A stretch of 64,000 nt of DNA from an uncultured Maribacter sp. (GCA_947498505.1 CANMKG010000007.1:62001-126000); one strand, 5' to 3'. Positions 9,001 to 17,389 are shown, counted from the stretch's first letter. Translations and numbers: made by a program. The notes: a model not told the origin generated them from the sequence alone.

Positions 9001-9765
9001 ATGAAAAAAGAAATAATTACAGAAGGAAAATATAGGTATATTGAAGTAGGAGAAGGCACGCCAATTATAATACTACATGGTCTTATGGGTGGCTTGAGTA
9101 ACTTCCAAGGAGTAACCGATTATTTTCCTCAAAAAGGATATAAAATCCTAATTCCTGAGTTACCTATTTACGACATGCCCATGTTAAAAACTACAGTGAA
9201 AAATTTCGCTAAGTTTTTAGATGATTTTATTGCATTTAAAGGGTTAAAAAATGTTATTCTTCTTGGAAATTCGCTTGGAGGACATATTGGATTATTACAT
9301 ACAAAAATGTATCCCGAAAATGTAAAGGCTTTAGTAATTACAGGAAGTTCTGGATTATACGAAAGTGCCATGGGTGATGGCTACCCAAGACGTGGCGATT
9401 ATGAGTTTATAAAGAAAAAAGCCGAAGCTGTTTTTTATGATCCTGCGGTTGCTACCAAAGAAATTGTTGATGAAGTTTTTGAAACCGTTAACGATCGTGT
9501 TAAGCTTGTAAAAACTCTTGCGATTGCCAAAAGTGCTATAAGACATAATATGTCGAAAGATTTAGCAAAAATGAATACGGCTACTTGTATTATTTGGGGA
9601 GAAGATGATAATGTTACACCTCCAAATGTTGCAGAAGAGTTTCATGATTTATTACCGGATTCTGACTTGTTTTGGATTAAAAAATGTGGTCACGCTCCAA
9701 TGATGGAACATCCTGATGAATTCAACAGGATTCTTGATGAATGGCTACAGCAACGAAACTTCTAA
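9001..9765 (+). CDS. Alpha/beta-fold hydrolase
   Basis: This is a 254-residue single-domain alpha/beta hydrolase without signal peptide. It shows the oxyanion segment LHGLMGG (25-31), the nucleophile elbow GNSLGG (nucleophile Ser91), an acid in WGEDDNVTPP (near 200) and the catalytic His in KCGHAPMMEHP (near 230), so the triad looks complete. The substrate cannot be told from sequence. It lies just upstream of engB, with the engB start 12 bases beyond its stop, so they are probably cotranscribed. An 8-codon ORF starting at 8978 ends in a TGA that overlaps this ATG, which may couple translation. Confidence 0.85.
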   Translation: MKKEIITEGKYRYIEVGEGTPIIILHGLMGGLSNFQGVTDYFPQKGYKILIPELPIYDMPMLKTTVKNFAKFLDDFIAFKGLKNVILLGNSLGGHIGLLHTKMYPENVKALVITGSSGLYESAMGDGYPRRGDYEFIKKKAEAVFYDPAVATKEIVDEVFETVNDRVKLVKTLAIAKSAIRHNMSKDLAKMNTATCIIWGEDDNVTPPNVAEEFHDLLPDSDLFWIKKCGHAPMMEHPDEFNRILDEWLQQRNF

Positions 9766-9776
9766 AACCATTTCCA

Positions 9777-10400
9777 ATGAAAATTAAAACGGCCGATTTT
9801 GTGATTAGCAATTCGGATGTAGCGAAATGCCCAAAAGAGCTATTACCAGAATATGCTTTTATAGGGCGTTCTAACGTTGGAAAATCCTCTTTAATTAATA
9901 CACTTACCGAAAAAAAAAGATTAGCTAAAACTTCTGGAAGACCAGGAAAAACACAACTTATTAACCATTTTAAAATTAATGGTAACTGGTTTTTAGTTGA
10001 TTTACCTGGCTACGGTTATGCACGAGTTTCTAAAAAAGACAAAAAAACGTTTCAAAAATATATTACGGATTATTTTGAGCAACGACAACAACTTGTATGT
10101 TCTTTTGTTTTGGTAGATATTAGACACGAACCTCAGAAAATTGACATGGAATTTATGCAATGGATGGGCGAAAGTGGAATTCCTTTTTGTATCATTTTTA
10201 CAAAAGCGGATAAACTTAAACCTAAAGCCATTGAAACCCATGTAAAAGCCTATGAACAAAAAATGTTAGCCGATATTTGGGAAGAAATGCCACAATACTT
10301 TATTACTTCTTCTTCAAACAGAACGGGAAGAGAGGGCGTACTTAATTTTATTGATAACATTAATCTGGATTATTTTGATCAGCAGAAAAAGCAACTTTAG
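9777..10400 (+). CDS. engB: Ribosome biogenesis GTPase EngB/YsxC
   Basis: EngB is a TrmE-Era family GTPase needed for assembly of the large ribosomal subunit. Counting from the ATG at 9777, the P-loop GRSNVGKS lies at 30-37. It is followed by the G2 region (SGRPGKTQ), G3 DLPGYG, G4 TKAD and G5 TSSS. The frame is also open from an ATG at 9741. I prefer 9777 because MKIKTADFVISN resembles other EngB N-termini and this ATG lies after the hydrolase stop. The 3' end overlaps a convergent gene by 41 bases. Confidence 0.93.
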   Translation: MKIKTADFVISNSDVAKCPKELLPEYAFIGRSNVGKSSLINTLTEKKRLAKTSGRPGKTQLINHFKINGNWFLVDLPGYGYARVSKKDKKTFQKYITDYFEQRQQLVCSFVLVDIRHEPQKIDMEFMQWMGESGIPFCIIFTKADKLKPKAIETHVKAYEQKMLADIWEEMPQYFITSSSNRTGREGVLNFIDNINLDYFDQQKKQL

Positions 10401-10740
10401 TTTTTTCTGTAATTAAACTTATTAAAGACTCAGCATCTTTTAGTTTATTCAACTTTTTAGTTGAGATAAATTCTTCAACAGCATCTTCCTTTTTTTGAAA
10501 AATTACAGGAAACGTTGTTTTTACATTATACTGCAAATAAAATTCATCCTTATGTAAAAACTCAAATTCCAAAGCACTTGTTTCTCTAAATTTTTTCCAA
10601 ACTATATTCTCTTTAAAAACACCATATGTAATATCACATAAAGCACAATTATATGTTCTTGGACTTAAAACCTTATGCATACTATCTAAAAAAGCATTAC
10701 CCTTTCCTGAATTAGCATTATAAACAAAAATAAGCTTCAT
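10360..10740 (-). CDS. Conserved hypothetical protein, CxxC-type, next to engB
   Basis: This is a 126-residue protein of unknown function with no signal peptide. It begins MKLIFVYNANSGKGN, has a Cys pair in NCALCDITYG (about 31-40), and a charged C-terminus. Similar small proteins with this VYNAxSG start and NCxLC pair are common in flavobacteria. Its 3' end overlaps that of engB by 41 bases on the opposite strand with no terminator between them. It is divergent from the universal stress gene and shares that intergenic region, including the palindrome at 10837-10850. Confidence 0.75.
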   Translation of the reverse strand: MKLIFVYNANSGKGNAFLDSMHKVLSPRTYNCALCDITYGVFKENIVWKKFRETSALEFEFLHKDEFYLQYNVKTTFPVIFQKKEDAVEEFISTKKLNKLKDAESLISLITEKTKVAFSADQNNPD

Positions 10741-10836
10741 AACTTTTCACGTTTTTAAAATAGTCACTAGTAACACTCATTACTTACATCAAAAAAGTAA
10801 GGATCTTTATGTAATATTTTTGTTTTAACGTCTAAC

Positions 10837-10850
10837 ATGACAGCTGTCAT
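10837..10850. promoter_or_regulatory. Candidate Crp/Fnr-family operator upstream of the usp gene
   Basis: ATGAC-AGCT-GTCAT is a perfect 14-bp palindrome with the 5-4-5 layout of Crp/Fnr family sites (compare the Fnr site TTGAT-N4-ATCAA). Its centre (10843.5) lies about 41-43 bases before the transcription start predicted from the -7 element at 10873-10880, the classical class II activator position. No -33 TTG element is visible, which fits activator dependence. The regulator is not encoded in this window. Confidence 0.55.
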
Positions 10851-10872
10851 ATTTAGTTTTAAAGTGGTAATA

Positions 10873-10880
10873 TAACTTTG
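10873..10880 (+). promoter_or_regulatory. -7 promoter element of the usp gene
   Basis: TAACTTTG matches the Bacteroidetes -7 consensus TAnnTTTG and lies 29 bases before the ATG at 10910. A recognisable -33 element is absent. Confidence 0.55.
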
Positions 10881-10909
10881 AGTATTTAGAATACTTAACA
10901 CTTTGAATT

Positions 10910-11695
10910 ATGGACAAGATTTCAACTATTTTAGTTCCCTATGATTTTTCTCTTACCTCAGAAATTGCTCTAAACTATGCAGTAAGTTTTATTGGTAAAA
11001 ATAGAAATATGAAACTTGTTTTAGGTCACATTACAGAAAATACTAATGCTCCTGAAATTACAGAGAAATTTAACGCTATTGCAAAAAAACACAATACACA
11101 CTTAAAGTTTCCTTTAGAATTAGTATCAAAATCAGGAACATTACCTGAGGCTATTCTTGATATTCAAAAAACCAAAAAACTGGATTTAATTATCATGGGA
11201 ACATCTGGTTCTCATGGAAATAAAGAAAGAACAACAACAAAAACGGCCGAGCTAGTTCTACAAGCAAGTTGTCCTGTAATTACAATTCCACAGGATACTA
11301 ATGATTTTAAACTTAAAAACATTGCTTTGGTGCTTGGTACTGATGAAATTGACGATAAAAAAGCTTTAGGAGTACTCTTAGATGTTGCCAGAAAGTTTAA
11401 CGCTAAGGTACACGTGCTTACTATTGAAAACAAACCTGGAACATATGGTTATTCTGAAGCAGATGAAAAAAATGAAAACCTTTTAGAGTATTATCTAGAG
11501 TCATTTTATTCGCATCGTGTCTTCATTGAAAATAACGATTTGGTAGAAGGTATATTCAGTTATGTTTCAGAAAAAGAAATTGATATGATTGCTATTTTAC
11601 CCAGAAATCACACCAAAAACATTAGTCCATCAAAAGGCAAATTAACACATGCTTTAACACTGCAATCAGAGGCTCCTATTTTGGCTATAGATTAG
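10910..11695 (+). CDS. Universal stress protein, tandem USP domains
   Basis: This is a 261-residue cytoplasmic protein. The first USP domain (about 1-127) begins ISTILVPYDFSLTSEIALNYA and ends with the nucleotide-binding loop IIMGTSGSHGN...ASCPVITIP. The second (about 132-261) is more diverged, and its MIAILPRNHT segment lacks the full G-2X-G-9X-G(S/T) loop. Bacteroidetes USPs often carry this double arrangement. The probable Crp/Fnr-type site and the -7 element upstream suggest induction by oxygen limitation or a related stress. A strong terminator follows the stop. Confidence 0.88.
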   Translation: MDKISTILVPYDFSLTSEIALNYAVSFIGKNRNMKLVLGHITENTNAPEITEKFNAIAKKHNTHLKFPLELVSKSGTLPEAILDIQKTKKLDLIIMGTSGSHGNKERTTTKTAELVLQASCPVITIPQDTNDFKLKNIALVLGTDEIDDKKALGVLLDVARKFNAKVHVLTIENKPGTYGYSEADEKNENLLEYYLESFYSHRVFIENNDLVEGIFSYVSEKEIDMIAILPRNHTKNISPSKGKLTHALTLQSEAPILAID

Positions 11696-11716
11696 CAATT
11701 AGTTAGTTATTTATAA

Positions 11717-11750
11717 AAAAAGCCCTCATGAACTAAAATGAGGGCTTTTT
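11717..11750. terminator. Bidirectional terminator between usp and gldC
   Basis: AGCCCTCAT (11721-11729) pairs with ATGAGGGCT (11738-11746), with A and T runs on either side. It therefore works for the plus-strand usp gene and the minus-strand gldB-gldC unit. Confidence 0.9.
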
Positions 11751-11767
11751 CCTAAAATAACATTGTG

Positions 11768-12103
11768 CTATTTTTTAAGCTCCAGTTTTTCTGCAAAATA
11801 TTCACAAAAATCCTTCATGGTATTTGTCATTTTTTCGTCTTGAGTTGCTCTCATAAAAGTATCTGAAAGTGAAACCAATGTCTGATGAAAAAAAATTTTC
11901 ATTTCATCAACGGGCATATCCTTTGTCCACAAATCTATCTTTAAAGACTCTTGATTTTTACTATCCCATACCGACAATAGCATTGCCTTTGCTTCTTCAT
12001 TCTTAATTCCTCCATCTTCCGCAGACCAGGAAAGTTGCTCTGGAACCCTATTTTCATCTAATTCTACTTTTAAACTTATTTCCGAAGTGTGTGCTGTCGC
12101 CAT
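11768..12103 (-). CDS. gldC: Gliding motility protein GldC
   Basis: GldC is a 111-residue soluble protein found only in Bacteroidetes. In Flavobacterium johnsoniae it lies next to gldB, and its loss impairs gliding and chitin use, probably by stabilising the gliding/type IX secretion machinery. The sequence starts MATAHTSEISLKVELDENRVPEQLSW and contains DGGIKNEEAKAMLLSVWD, typical of the family. The start lies two bases after the gldB stop, so they form an operon ending at the terminator 11717-11750. Confidence 0.92.
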   Translation of the reverse strand: MATAHTSEISLKVELDENRVPEQLSWSAEDGGIKNEEAKAMLLSVWDSKNQESLKIDLWTKDMPVDEMKIFFHQTLVSLSDTFMRATQDEKMTNTMKDFCEYFAEKLELKK

Positions 12104-12105
12104 TA

Positions 12106-13095
12106 TTATCTTCTAGGTTTATAATTTGATTTTTTAAATATTTCTTCTCCCGACAAACTTAACAATTGATGTATTGATACATTATTATTATCCATAAAAG
12201 CTCTTACAATCTGCCACCCCACATATCTTCCAATTCTACCCGGAGATTCGTTATCCAATTCCAAGCCAAACTTAGAAAATGGTGCTGGGTCTAAAAACCG
12301 TAACGCAAGTCTATTATCCGTACTGTAAAGTAGCTCGTTTTCAATAAAATTTCTCCAAATTGGCTCTTCGTTGGCATTCGCCCAATCCATTTGGGCAGGG
12401 GTATATCCAATTTTTTGTGCATCAGAAGCATTGGGCATCAACTTGTCTTTTAGGTATAATGCCTTTCCGTAATATACGATTTGCGCTAAAAAAGAACGAT
12501 TCTTAACAGACGAAACCATTGTATTGAAATATACATTAGCCACATCACTAGTAATAAACTTTTTGTCCATACCCGTTGCTATATATTTCTGTATACTTCT
12601 GTAAAACTTGTGTTCAGCACCCAAATAGTTATCTAGACTAATAAACAAAAGACTATCTGCTAAAATAATTCTGTTTTGATGGTCAACATCGTTAGTAACA
12701 GTAATTACTTGAGGTTCTTTAAACTTCGGAAAATAATATTTCATGTGTTTAAAAAACATTTCCAACTCCAAATTAATATCATCAAAATTGGCAAAAGTTT
12801 TTTCTACTTCAGAAGACAATTCAATTTGAATAGTATCCTGCATTTTTTTCACCCAAACACTATCAGGCGCTGGAAACAAGTATGGATACTTGCTTCTAAG
12901 TTTAGGTAAATCTTCTGGATTGGCACTTGAAAACTCTTTATCGAAACGAGATATGTTAACATCCACATTAACTTTTGCAATTTCTTCTTGCACCTTATCA
13001 TTATCATTACAACTAAAAAAGAGGGGCAAAATGAGTAAAACGATAAAAATTGACTTTATACTGGAAAGTATTTTGAGATACATTTTATTATTCAC
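12106..13095 (-). CDS. gldB: Gliding motility lipoprotein GldB
   Basis: GldB is a lipoprotein required for gliding and surface-protein secretion in flavobacteria. The N-terminus is a lipoprotein signal with a hydrophobic stretch (IFIVLLILPLFFSC) and lipidated Cys29. After it comes a 300-residue domain that includes the segment SRFDKEF and the C-terminal part PGRIGRYVGWQIVRAFM, which resembles zinc-protease-like folds without an obvious HExxH. The gene is divergent from nadE, with only 58 bases between starts, and is followed at once by gldC. Confidence 0.93.
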   Translation of the reverse strand: MNNKMYLKILSSIKSIFIVLLILPLFFSCNDNDKVQEEIAKVNVDVNISRFDKEFSSANPEDLPKLRSKYPYLFPAPDSVWVKKMQDTIQIELSSEVEKTFANFDDINLELEMFFKHMKYYFPKFKEPQVITVTNDVDHQNRIILADSLLFISLDNYLGAEHKFYRSIQKYIATGMDKKFITSDVANVYFNTMVSSVKNRSFLAQIVYYGKALYLKDKLMPNASDAQKIGYTPAQMDWANANEEPIWRNFIENELLYSTDNRLALRFLDPAPFSKFGLELDNESPGRIGRYVGWQIVRAFMDNNNVSIHQLLSLSGEEIFKKSNYKPRR

Positions 13096-13153
13096 AATCT
13101 ACAACTTATTTTAGGGGCAAAGTTAATTGTTTTTAAACTAATATATTTGTTTC

Positions 13154-13945
13154 ATGCAAACAGAGAAAATTATTGACCATATTGTTAATTGGCTTAAAGA
13201 TTATGCTACAAACGCTAATATTAAGGGTTTTGTAATAGGAATCTCAGGGGGCATAGATTCCGCTGTTACCTCTACGCTTTGTGCAAAAACAGGACTAGAT
13301 TTACTTTGCCTGGAAATGCCCATTCATCAAGAAGAAAATCAGGTTACTAGAGCCGCTAACCACATTCATTGGCTTCAAGAAAATTTCTCCTCTGTAAATA
13401 AGCAAACTGTAAACTTAACTCCAGTTTTTGATAGCCTTGTAAATGCTGTTCCTCCTGTTGATAATGAAGAGGACCGTTTTATGTCTCTTGCCAATACCAG
13501 AGCAAGGTTACGTATGACAACTCTATACTACTTCGCTGCTTTAAATGGATATTTAGTTGCTGGTACAGGCAATAAAGTAGAAGATTTTGGCGTTGGGTTT
13601 TACACTAAATATGGTGACGGTGGTGTAGATTTAAGCCCTATTGCAGATTTAGTAAAAACGGAAGTTTATGAAATTGCTAAAATGCTAAATATTAATACAG
13701 AAATTATTAATGCGGCACCAACCGATGGCTTATGGGGAGATGATAGAACAGACGAAGATCAAATTGGAGCCTCTTATCCTGAACTGGAATGGGCTATGGA
13801 AATGAAAGACTTAGGAAAAAATATTGAAGATTTTTCTGGTAGAGAAAAAGAAGTATTCTCTATTTTCACAAGGCTTAATAGCATGAATCAACATAAAATG
13901 CTTCCAATACCTATTTGTGAAATTCCAGATATGTTAAAAAAATAG
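13154..13945 (+). CDS. nadE: NH3-dependent NAD+ synthetase NadE
   Basis: NadE amidates deamido-NAD to NAD with ATP. The 263-residue protein is the short, ammonia-dependent form. It has the PP-loop SGGIDSAV at 31-38 and the conserved GTGNKVEDFGVGFYTKYGDGGVDLSPI block, but no N-terminal glutaminase domain. A TATATTTG sequence at 13142-13149 lies only four bases before the ATG. Either the message is nearly leaderless or that match is fortuitous. The gldB-gldC-nadE neighbourhood is common in flavobacteria. Confidence 0.95.
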   Translation: MQTEKIIDHIVNWLKDYATNANIKGFVIGISGGIDSAVTSTLCAKTGLDLLCLEMPIHQEENQVTRAANHIHWLQENFSSVNKQTVNLTPVFDSLVNAVPPVDNEEDRFMSLANTRARLRMTTLYYFAALNGYLVAGTGNKVEDFGVGFYTKYGDGGVDLSPIADLVKTEVYEIAKMLNINTEIINAAPTDGLWGDDRTDEDQIGASYPELEWAMEMKDLGKNIEDFSGREKEVFSIFTRLNSMNQHKMLPIPICEIPDMLKK

Positions 13946-14120
13946 ACCTTTTAGCTAGAAATCAAGTAGATAAATCGAATATTCTTTCTTATATTCGCAT
14001 TTTTAGCGAAAAATATTGCATTTTTGTCTCATAATTTAGCCAAATTATCCTTACATTATATGTCAGTTTATATTTTAGACTAAATTTAAAGTTAAAAAAT
14101 CTAATTTAAAACCAAACAAA

Positions 14121-14750
14121 ATGATTAAAGTGTTAATTGCGGACAATCACCCTATTATTAGAATGGGAGTGAAGAATGTATTGAGTTCTGCAACGGGGTT
14201 TGAAGTTGTTGATGATGTATCCACCACTGATGAACTGTTTGAAAGATTAAAAGAAGTTACCCCCGATGTAGTAATGTTAGAAATGGACATACCAAATATT
14301 AATGGTATTGCTGCTCTAAGAAAAATTAAAAAAGACTTTCCAGATGTGAAAGTTTTAATGTACAGTGGACAATCTGAAGATGTTTACGCTTTAAGTTCTA
14401 TTAGAGCTGGAGCTTTTGGATACCTTTCTAAAGCATCTGATATTGATTATATTATATCTGCTGTTAAAAAAGTTAGCGAAGGAAGCATGTTTATTACTAA
14501 TGAACTTGCGCAACGTCTTGCTTTTGATGAGGGCACTCAGAAACCTAGACGTTTCTTTAGAAAACTTTCAACAAGAGAAATTGAAGTACTTAAGTTATTA
14601 GCTAGCGGAAAACGTAATAAAGAAGTAGCTCAAGGGCTTAATCTTAACGAAAAAACTGTAAGTACGTACAAAGCTCGTTTAATGAAAAAGTTAAACGTTG
14701 ACAACATGGTAGATTTATTACAACAAGCTAAAGCTTTAGAGTTGTACTAA
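14121..14750 (+). CDS. Orphan LuxR-type response regulator with Glu at the phosphoacceptor site
   Basis: This is a 209-residue NarL/FixJ-type regulator. The receiver domain covers about 1-120 and the LuxR helix-turn-helix about 145-207 (LSTREIEVLKLLASGKRNKEVAQGLNLNEKTVSTYKARL). In the receiver, the usual Asp in the motif P-D-V-V-x-L-D is replaced by Glu54 (PDVVMLEMDIPNING). The acidic pair is D8-N9 rather than DD. The conserved Ser (MYSG) and Lys (LSKAS) are present. No histidine kinase gene is adjacent. Phosphorylation in the usual way is therefore doubtful, and Glu54 may mimic the active state. It is convergent with dnaG. Confidence 0.92.
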   Translation: MIKVLIADNHPIIRMGVKNVLSSATGFEVVDDVSTTDELFERLKEVTPDVVMLEMDIPNINGIAALRKIKKDFPDVKVLMYSGQSEDVYALSSIRAGAFGYLSKASDIDYIISAVKKVSEGSMFITNELAQRLAFDEGTQKPRRFFRKLSTREIEVLKLLASGKRNKEVAQGLNLNEKTVSTYKARLMKKLNVDNMVDLLQQAKALELY

Positions 14751-14771
14751 AAAACAAAGAAGACTAAAAGT

Positions 14772-14801
14772 AAAAAAAGCCTGCTAATGCAGGCTTTTTT
14801 T
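14772..14801. terminator. Bidirectional terminator between the response regulator and dnaG
   Basis: A 12-bp stem, A-rich arm plus GCCTGC (14773-14784) pairing with GCAGGC plus T run (14789-14800), with a four-base loop. It overlaps the first bases of the dnaG stop codon, so it serves both converging genes. Confidence 0.9.
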
Positions 14802-16779
14802 ATGATAAAACTCTATTTAATTTTTTGTTCAACAACTTATTCAAGTGAATATAATTTACAATTTCTTCCAACGCTTCACGGTTATCTTTACCAGAATCTT
14901 TAGTTTGTTCTTGTAAAACAGACATTCTTTTTTTTATTAAAAAACAGCGTAAAGTTAATATTGTTTCACTAACAAGTTGAGCTATTTCCTCTTCTTTATC
15001 TTTTGGATAAATATCTTTTCTAGCCCAATCGTGTATTTGATATTTTTCTTCCTCCATAAGTATGGAAGTTAATTCTTTAACAACATCTTGTTCAAGATTT
15101 GTCATAAACGAATTCAACGAAAACGACTCATTTTCATTCAACTCATTAATCAACATTTTATAAATAGACCTAAAATTAGTATTTGCTAACTCAATTTCAT
15201 CATCCTGAAGATCTAGAAAAATTTTCTCATAAACTTTAGCTTCAATAGACTCTGGCTCTAAAACCAAATCTCCTTCCTCATTTTCTTTTAGAACAAGATC
15301 CTCAAATTTTTCCCGTTTTTGACCATAAAGCAATAACAACTCAATAATTTTACGCTCCAACAAGTACTGTACATCTACCTTTTCCTGAACCTGTTCGTTT
15401 TTAACTACATCAAAGGCTTTTTGTTCTTGTTTAACTTTTTTAGATGCTTCAGCCGTTTCTTTTTTCCCGATTTGAGCCAATGTATTAAACAATACCGACT
15501 CAGAAATATTCATAATTTGAGCACACTCTTGAATGTATATTTCTTTTTTTATTCTATCAGGAATCTTTGCAATACTGTTTACAATATCTCTAACTGTATC
15601 TGCCCTCTTTATAGGGTCATTGGCAGCTTCTTTGACTAATAAAGAAGCTTTAAACTGAATAAAATCTTTTGAATGTTGTTGAAGATACTCTACAACATCA
15701 TCATAATCATTATTTTTAGAAAAACTATCAGGATCCTCCCCTTCAGGAAATGTACATACCCTAACATTCATTCCCTGCTCTAAAATTAAATCAACCCCTC
15801 TTAAAGAAGCTCTTAGTCCAGCTGCATCTCCATCAAACAACACTGTAATGTTTTTTGTAAGTCTGTTAACTAAACGTATTTGCTCAGGAGTTAAAGCGGT
15901 TCCACTAGAAGCAACAACATTTTGAATACCTCTTTGATAAAACTGAATTACATCAGTATACCCTTCAACCAAATAACAATTGTCTTCTTTTGCTATGGCT
16001 TGCTTAGCATGATAAATTCCATAAAGCACTTTACTTTTATGGTATATATCGCTCTCAGGAGAATTTAAATACTTTGCCGCTTTTTTATCGTTCGTTAAAA
16101 TTCGCCCTCCAAAACCAAGGACCCTACCACTCATAGAATGTATAGGAAACACTACCCGACCTTTAAAGCGATCAAATTTTTTAGGGTTATTAGGATTATT
16201 ACTATCCTCTTTAACGATGGTTAACCCTGTTTTTTCTAGATATTTTAATTTATAACTTTTATCTAAAGCAGCAGTAGTAAAACCATCCCATTGATCTAAG
16301 CAATACCCAAGCCTGAATTTTTTAATAGTTTCATCAGTAAAGCCTCTTTCTTTAAAATAGCTTAAACCAATTGCTTTGCCCAACTCACTGTTCCATAACA
16401 TCTCAGAAAAATGAGTTTGCGCAAACTCAGAAACCAAATACATACTCTCGCGCTCATTGGCTTCCTCTTTTTGCTCGTCAGTACGCTCTGTTTCTTCTAC
16501 CTCAATGTTGTACTTTTTTGCGAGATATTTTATTGCCTCTGGATACGTAAAATGCTCATGTTCCATTAAAAAGGCTACAACATTCCCTCCTTTTCCACTA
16601 CTAAAATCCTTCCAAATTTGTTTTACAGGTGAAACCATAAAACTAGGTGTGCGTTCCTCACTAAAAGGACTTAATCCTTTAAAGTTTGACCCTGATTTCT
16701 TTAAATTAACAAAATCACCAATCACTTCTTCCAAGCGAGCAGTTTCATAAACCTTATCTATCGTAGATTTTAATATCAA
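14800..16779 (-). CDS. dnaG: DNA primase DnaG with a zinc-less N-terminal domain
   Basis: DnaG makes RNA primers at the replication fork. The TOPRIM core is intact, with EGYTD (272-275 region), SSGTALTPEQ and DGDAAG (316-321). A DnaB-helicase-binding helical domain forms the last 180 residues. The N-terminal zinc ribbon is altered. Where other DnaG proteins have C-x2-H and C-x2-C, this one has S37, S40, D58 and S61 (GLSPFSEERTPSF and KDFSSGKGG). The rest of that domain (TPSFMVSP, GNVVAFL) is well conserved, so the change is loss of metal ligands, not decay. The length of 659 residues is normal. Confidence 0.95.
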   Translation of the reverse strand: MILKSTIDKVYETARLEEVIGDFVNLKKSGSNFKGLSPFSEERTPSFMVSPVKQIWKDFSSGKGGNVVAFLMEHEHFTYPEAIKYLAKKYNIEVEETERTDEQKEEANERESMYLVSEFAQTHFSEMLWNSELGKAIGLSYFKERGFTDETIKKFRLGYCLDQWDGFTTAALDKSYKLKYLEKTGLTIVKEDSNNPNNPKKFDRFKGRVVFPIHSMSGRVLGFGGRILTNDKKAAKYLNSPESDIYHKSKVLYGIYHAKQAIAKEDNCYLVEGYTDVIQFYQRGIQNVVASSGTALTPEQIRLVNRLTKNITVLFDGDAAGLRASLRGVDLILEQGMNVRVCTFPEGEDPDSFSKNNDYDDVVEYLQQHSKDFIQFKASLLVKEAANDPIKRADTVRDIVNSIAKIPDRIKKEIYIQECAQIMNISESVLFNTLAQIGKKETAEASKKVKQEQKAFDVVKNEQVQEKVDVQYLLERKIIELLLLYGQKREKFEDLVLKENEEGDLVLEPESIEAKVYEKIFLDLQDDEIELANTNFRSIYKMLINELNENESFSLNSFMTNLEQDVVKELTSILMEEEKYQIHDWARKDIYPKDKEEEIAQLVSETILTLRCFLIKKRMSVLQEQTKDSGKDNREALEEIVNYIHLNKLLNKKLNRVLS

Positions 16780-16848
16780 TATTCAGTGATTTAAACAAAG
16801 TATCAGAATATGTAAAGATAATTTAAAAAGTACATCAATTAAAAAAAC

Positions 16849-16882
16849 ACCCTGTTTTCAGGGTAGCCATTTTCACCATACT
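16849..16882. other. Two small adjacent hairpins in the dnaG / 16964 intergenic region
   Basis: ACCCTG-TTTT-CAGGGT (16849-16864) is followed by a TTCACC...GGGTGAA stem (16871-16892 region). They lie between the divergent dnaG and membrane-protein genes. Neither has a convincing T run, and I cannot assign a role. Confidence 0.3.
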
Positions 16883-16963
16883 AAGGGTGAAATCTATTTT
16901 TAATCAATAGCATCTTTGTATCATAGAAATTAAACATAAAAATAACCTTTTAAAACAAAAATT

Positions 16964-17389
16964 ATGATCTGGGGAATTACTCTTATTTTATTAAGCATTA
17001 TCGCGGTACCATCGTTAATTCTATCAAAAAAACCTAATGCGAAAGAATTACTCGCTAAAGTAGAACCCTACCAAGGTTGGATTGGGTTAGTCTTTTGTTT
17101 CTGGGGCGCATGGGGAATTATTACTGCTATTTTAAACTTAGGTTGGCTGACTAGTGCTCCCATCTGGTGGATTACACTTTTAGCAGGAAATATTGTTTCC
17201 GCTACTTTAGGGTTTATGCTTGGTTTTGGATTAATTAACAAGTTGGTTTTAGCGAAAAGCGAGGAAGCTCAAGAAAAAGCTGAACAGCTTAGAGAAAAAA
17301 TAGCTCCAAAACAAGGCAAACTAGGTGTTCTAGGTTTAATAGTTGGAGCATGGATGATTGCCGCATCTTTCTTATTTTCGGTTGTGTAA
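16964..17389 (+). CDS. Small four-helix membrane protein, unknown function
   Basis: This is a 141-residue protein of four predicted membrane segments: about 3-20, 37-60, 65-92 and 120-140. A charged cytoplasmic loop at about 95-118 contains [21 protein letters not shown]. The sequence is rich in Trp and Gly within the helices. No family function is known to me. The next gene (SIMPL protein) begins 16 bases after its stop, so they are probably cotranscribed. Confidence 0.8.
   Translation: MIWGITLILLSIIAVPSLILSKKPNAKELLAKVEPYQGWIGLVFCFWGAWGIITAILNLGWLTSAPIWWITLLAGNIVSATLGFMLGFGLINKLVLAKSEEAQEKAEQLREKIAPKQGKLGVLGLIVGAWMIAASFLFSVV

Noticed and set aside
13127-13149. Promoter TTG / TATATTTG for nadE
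   Set aside because: The spacing between the two elements is only 12 bases, and the -7 box ends four bases before the ATG. A leaderless start cannot be excluded, so no promoter was called.
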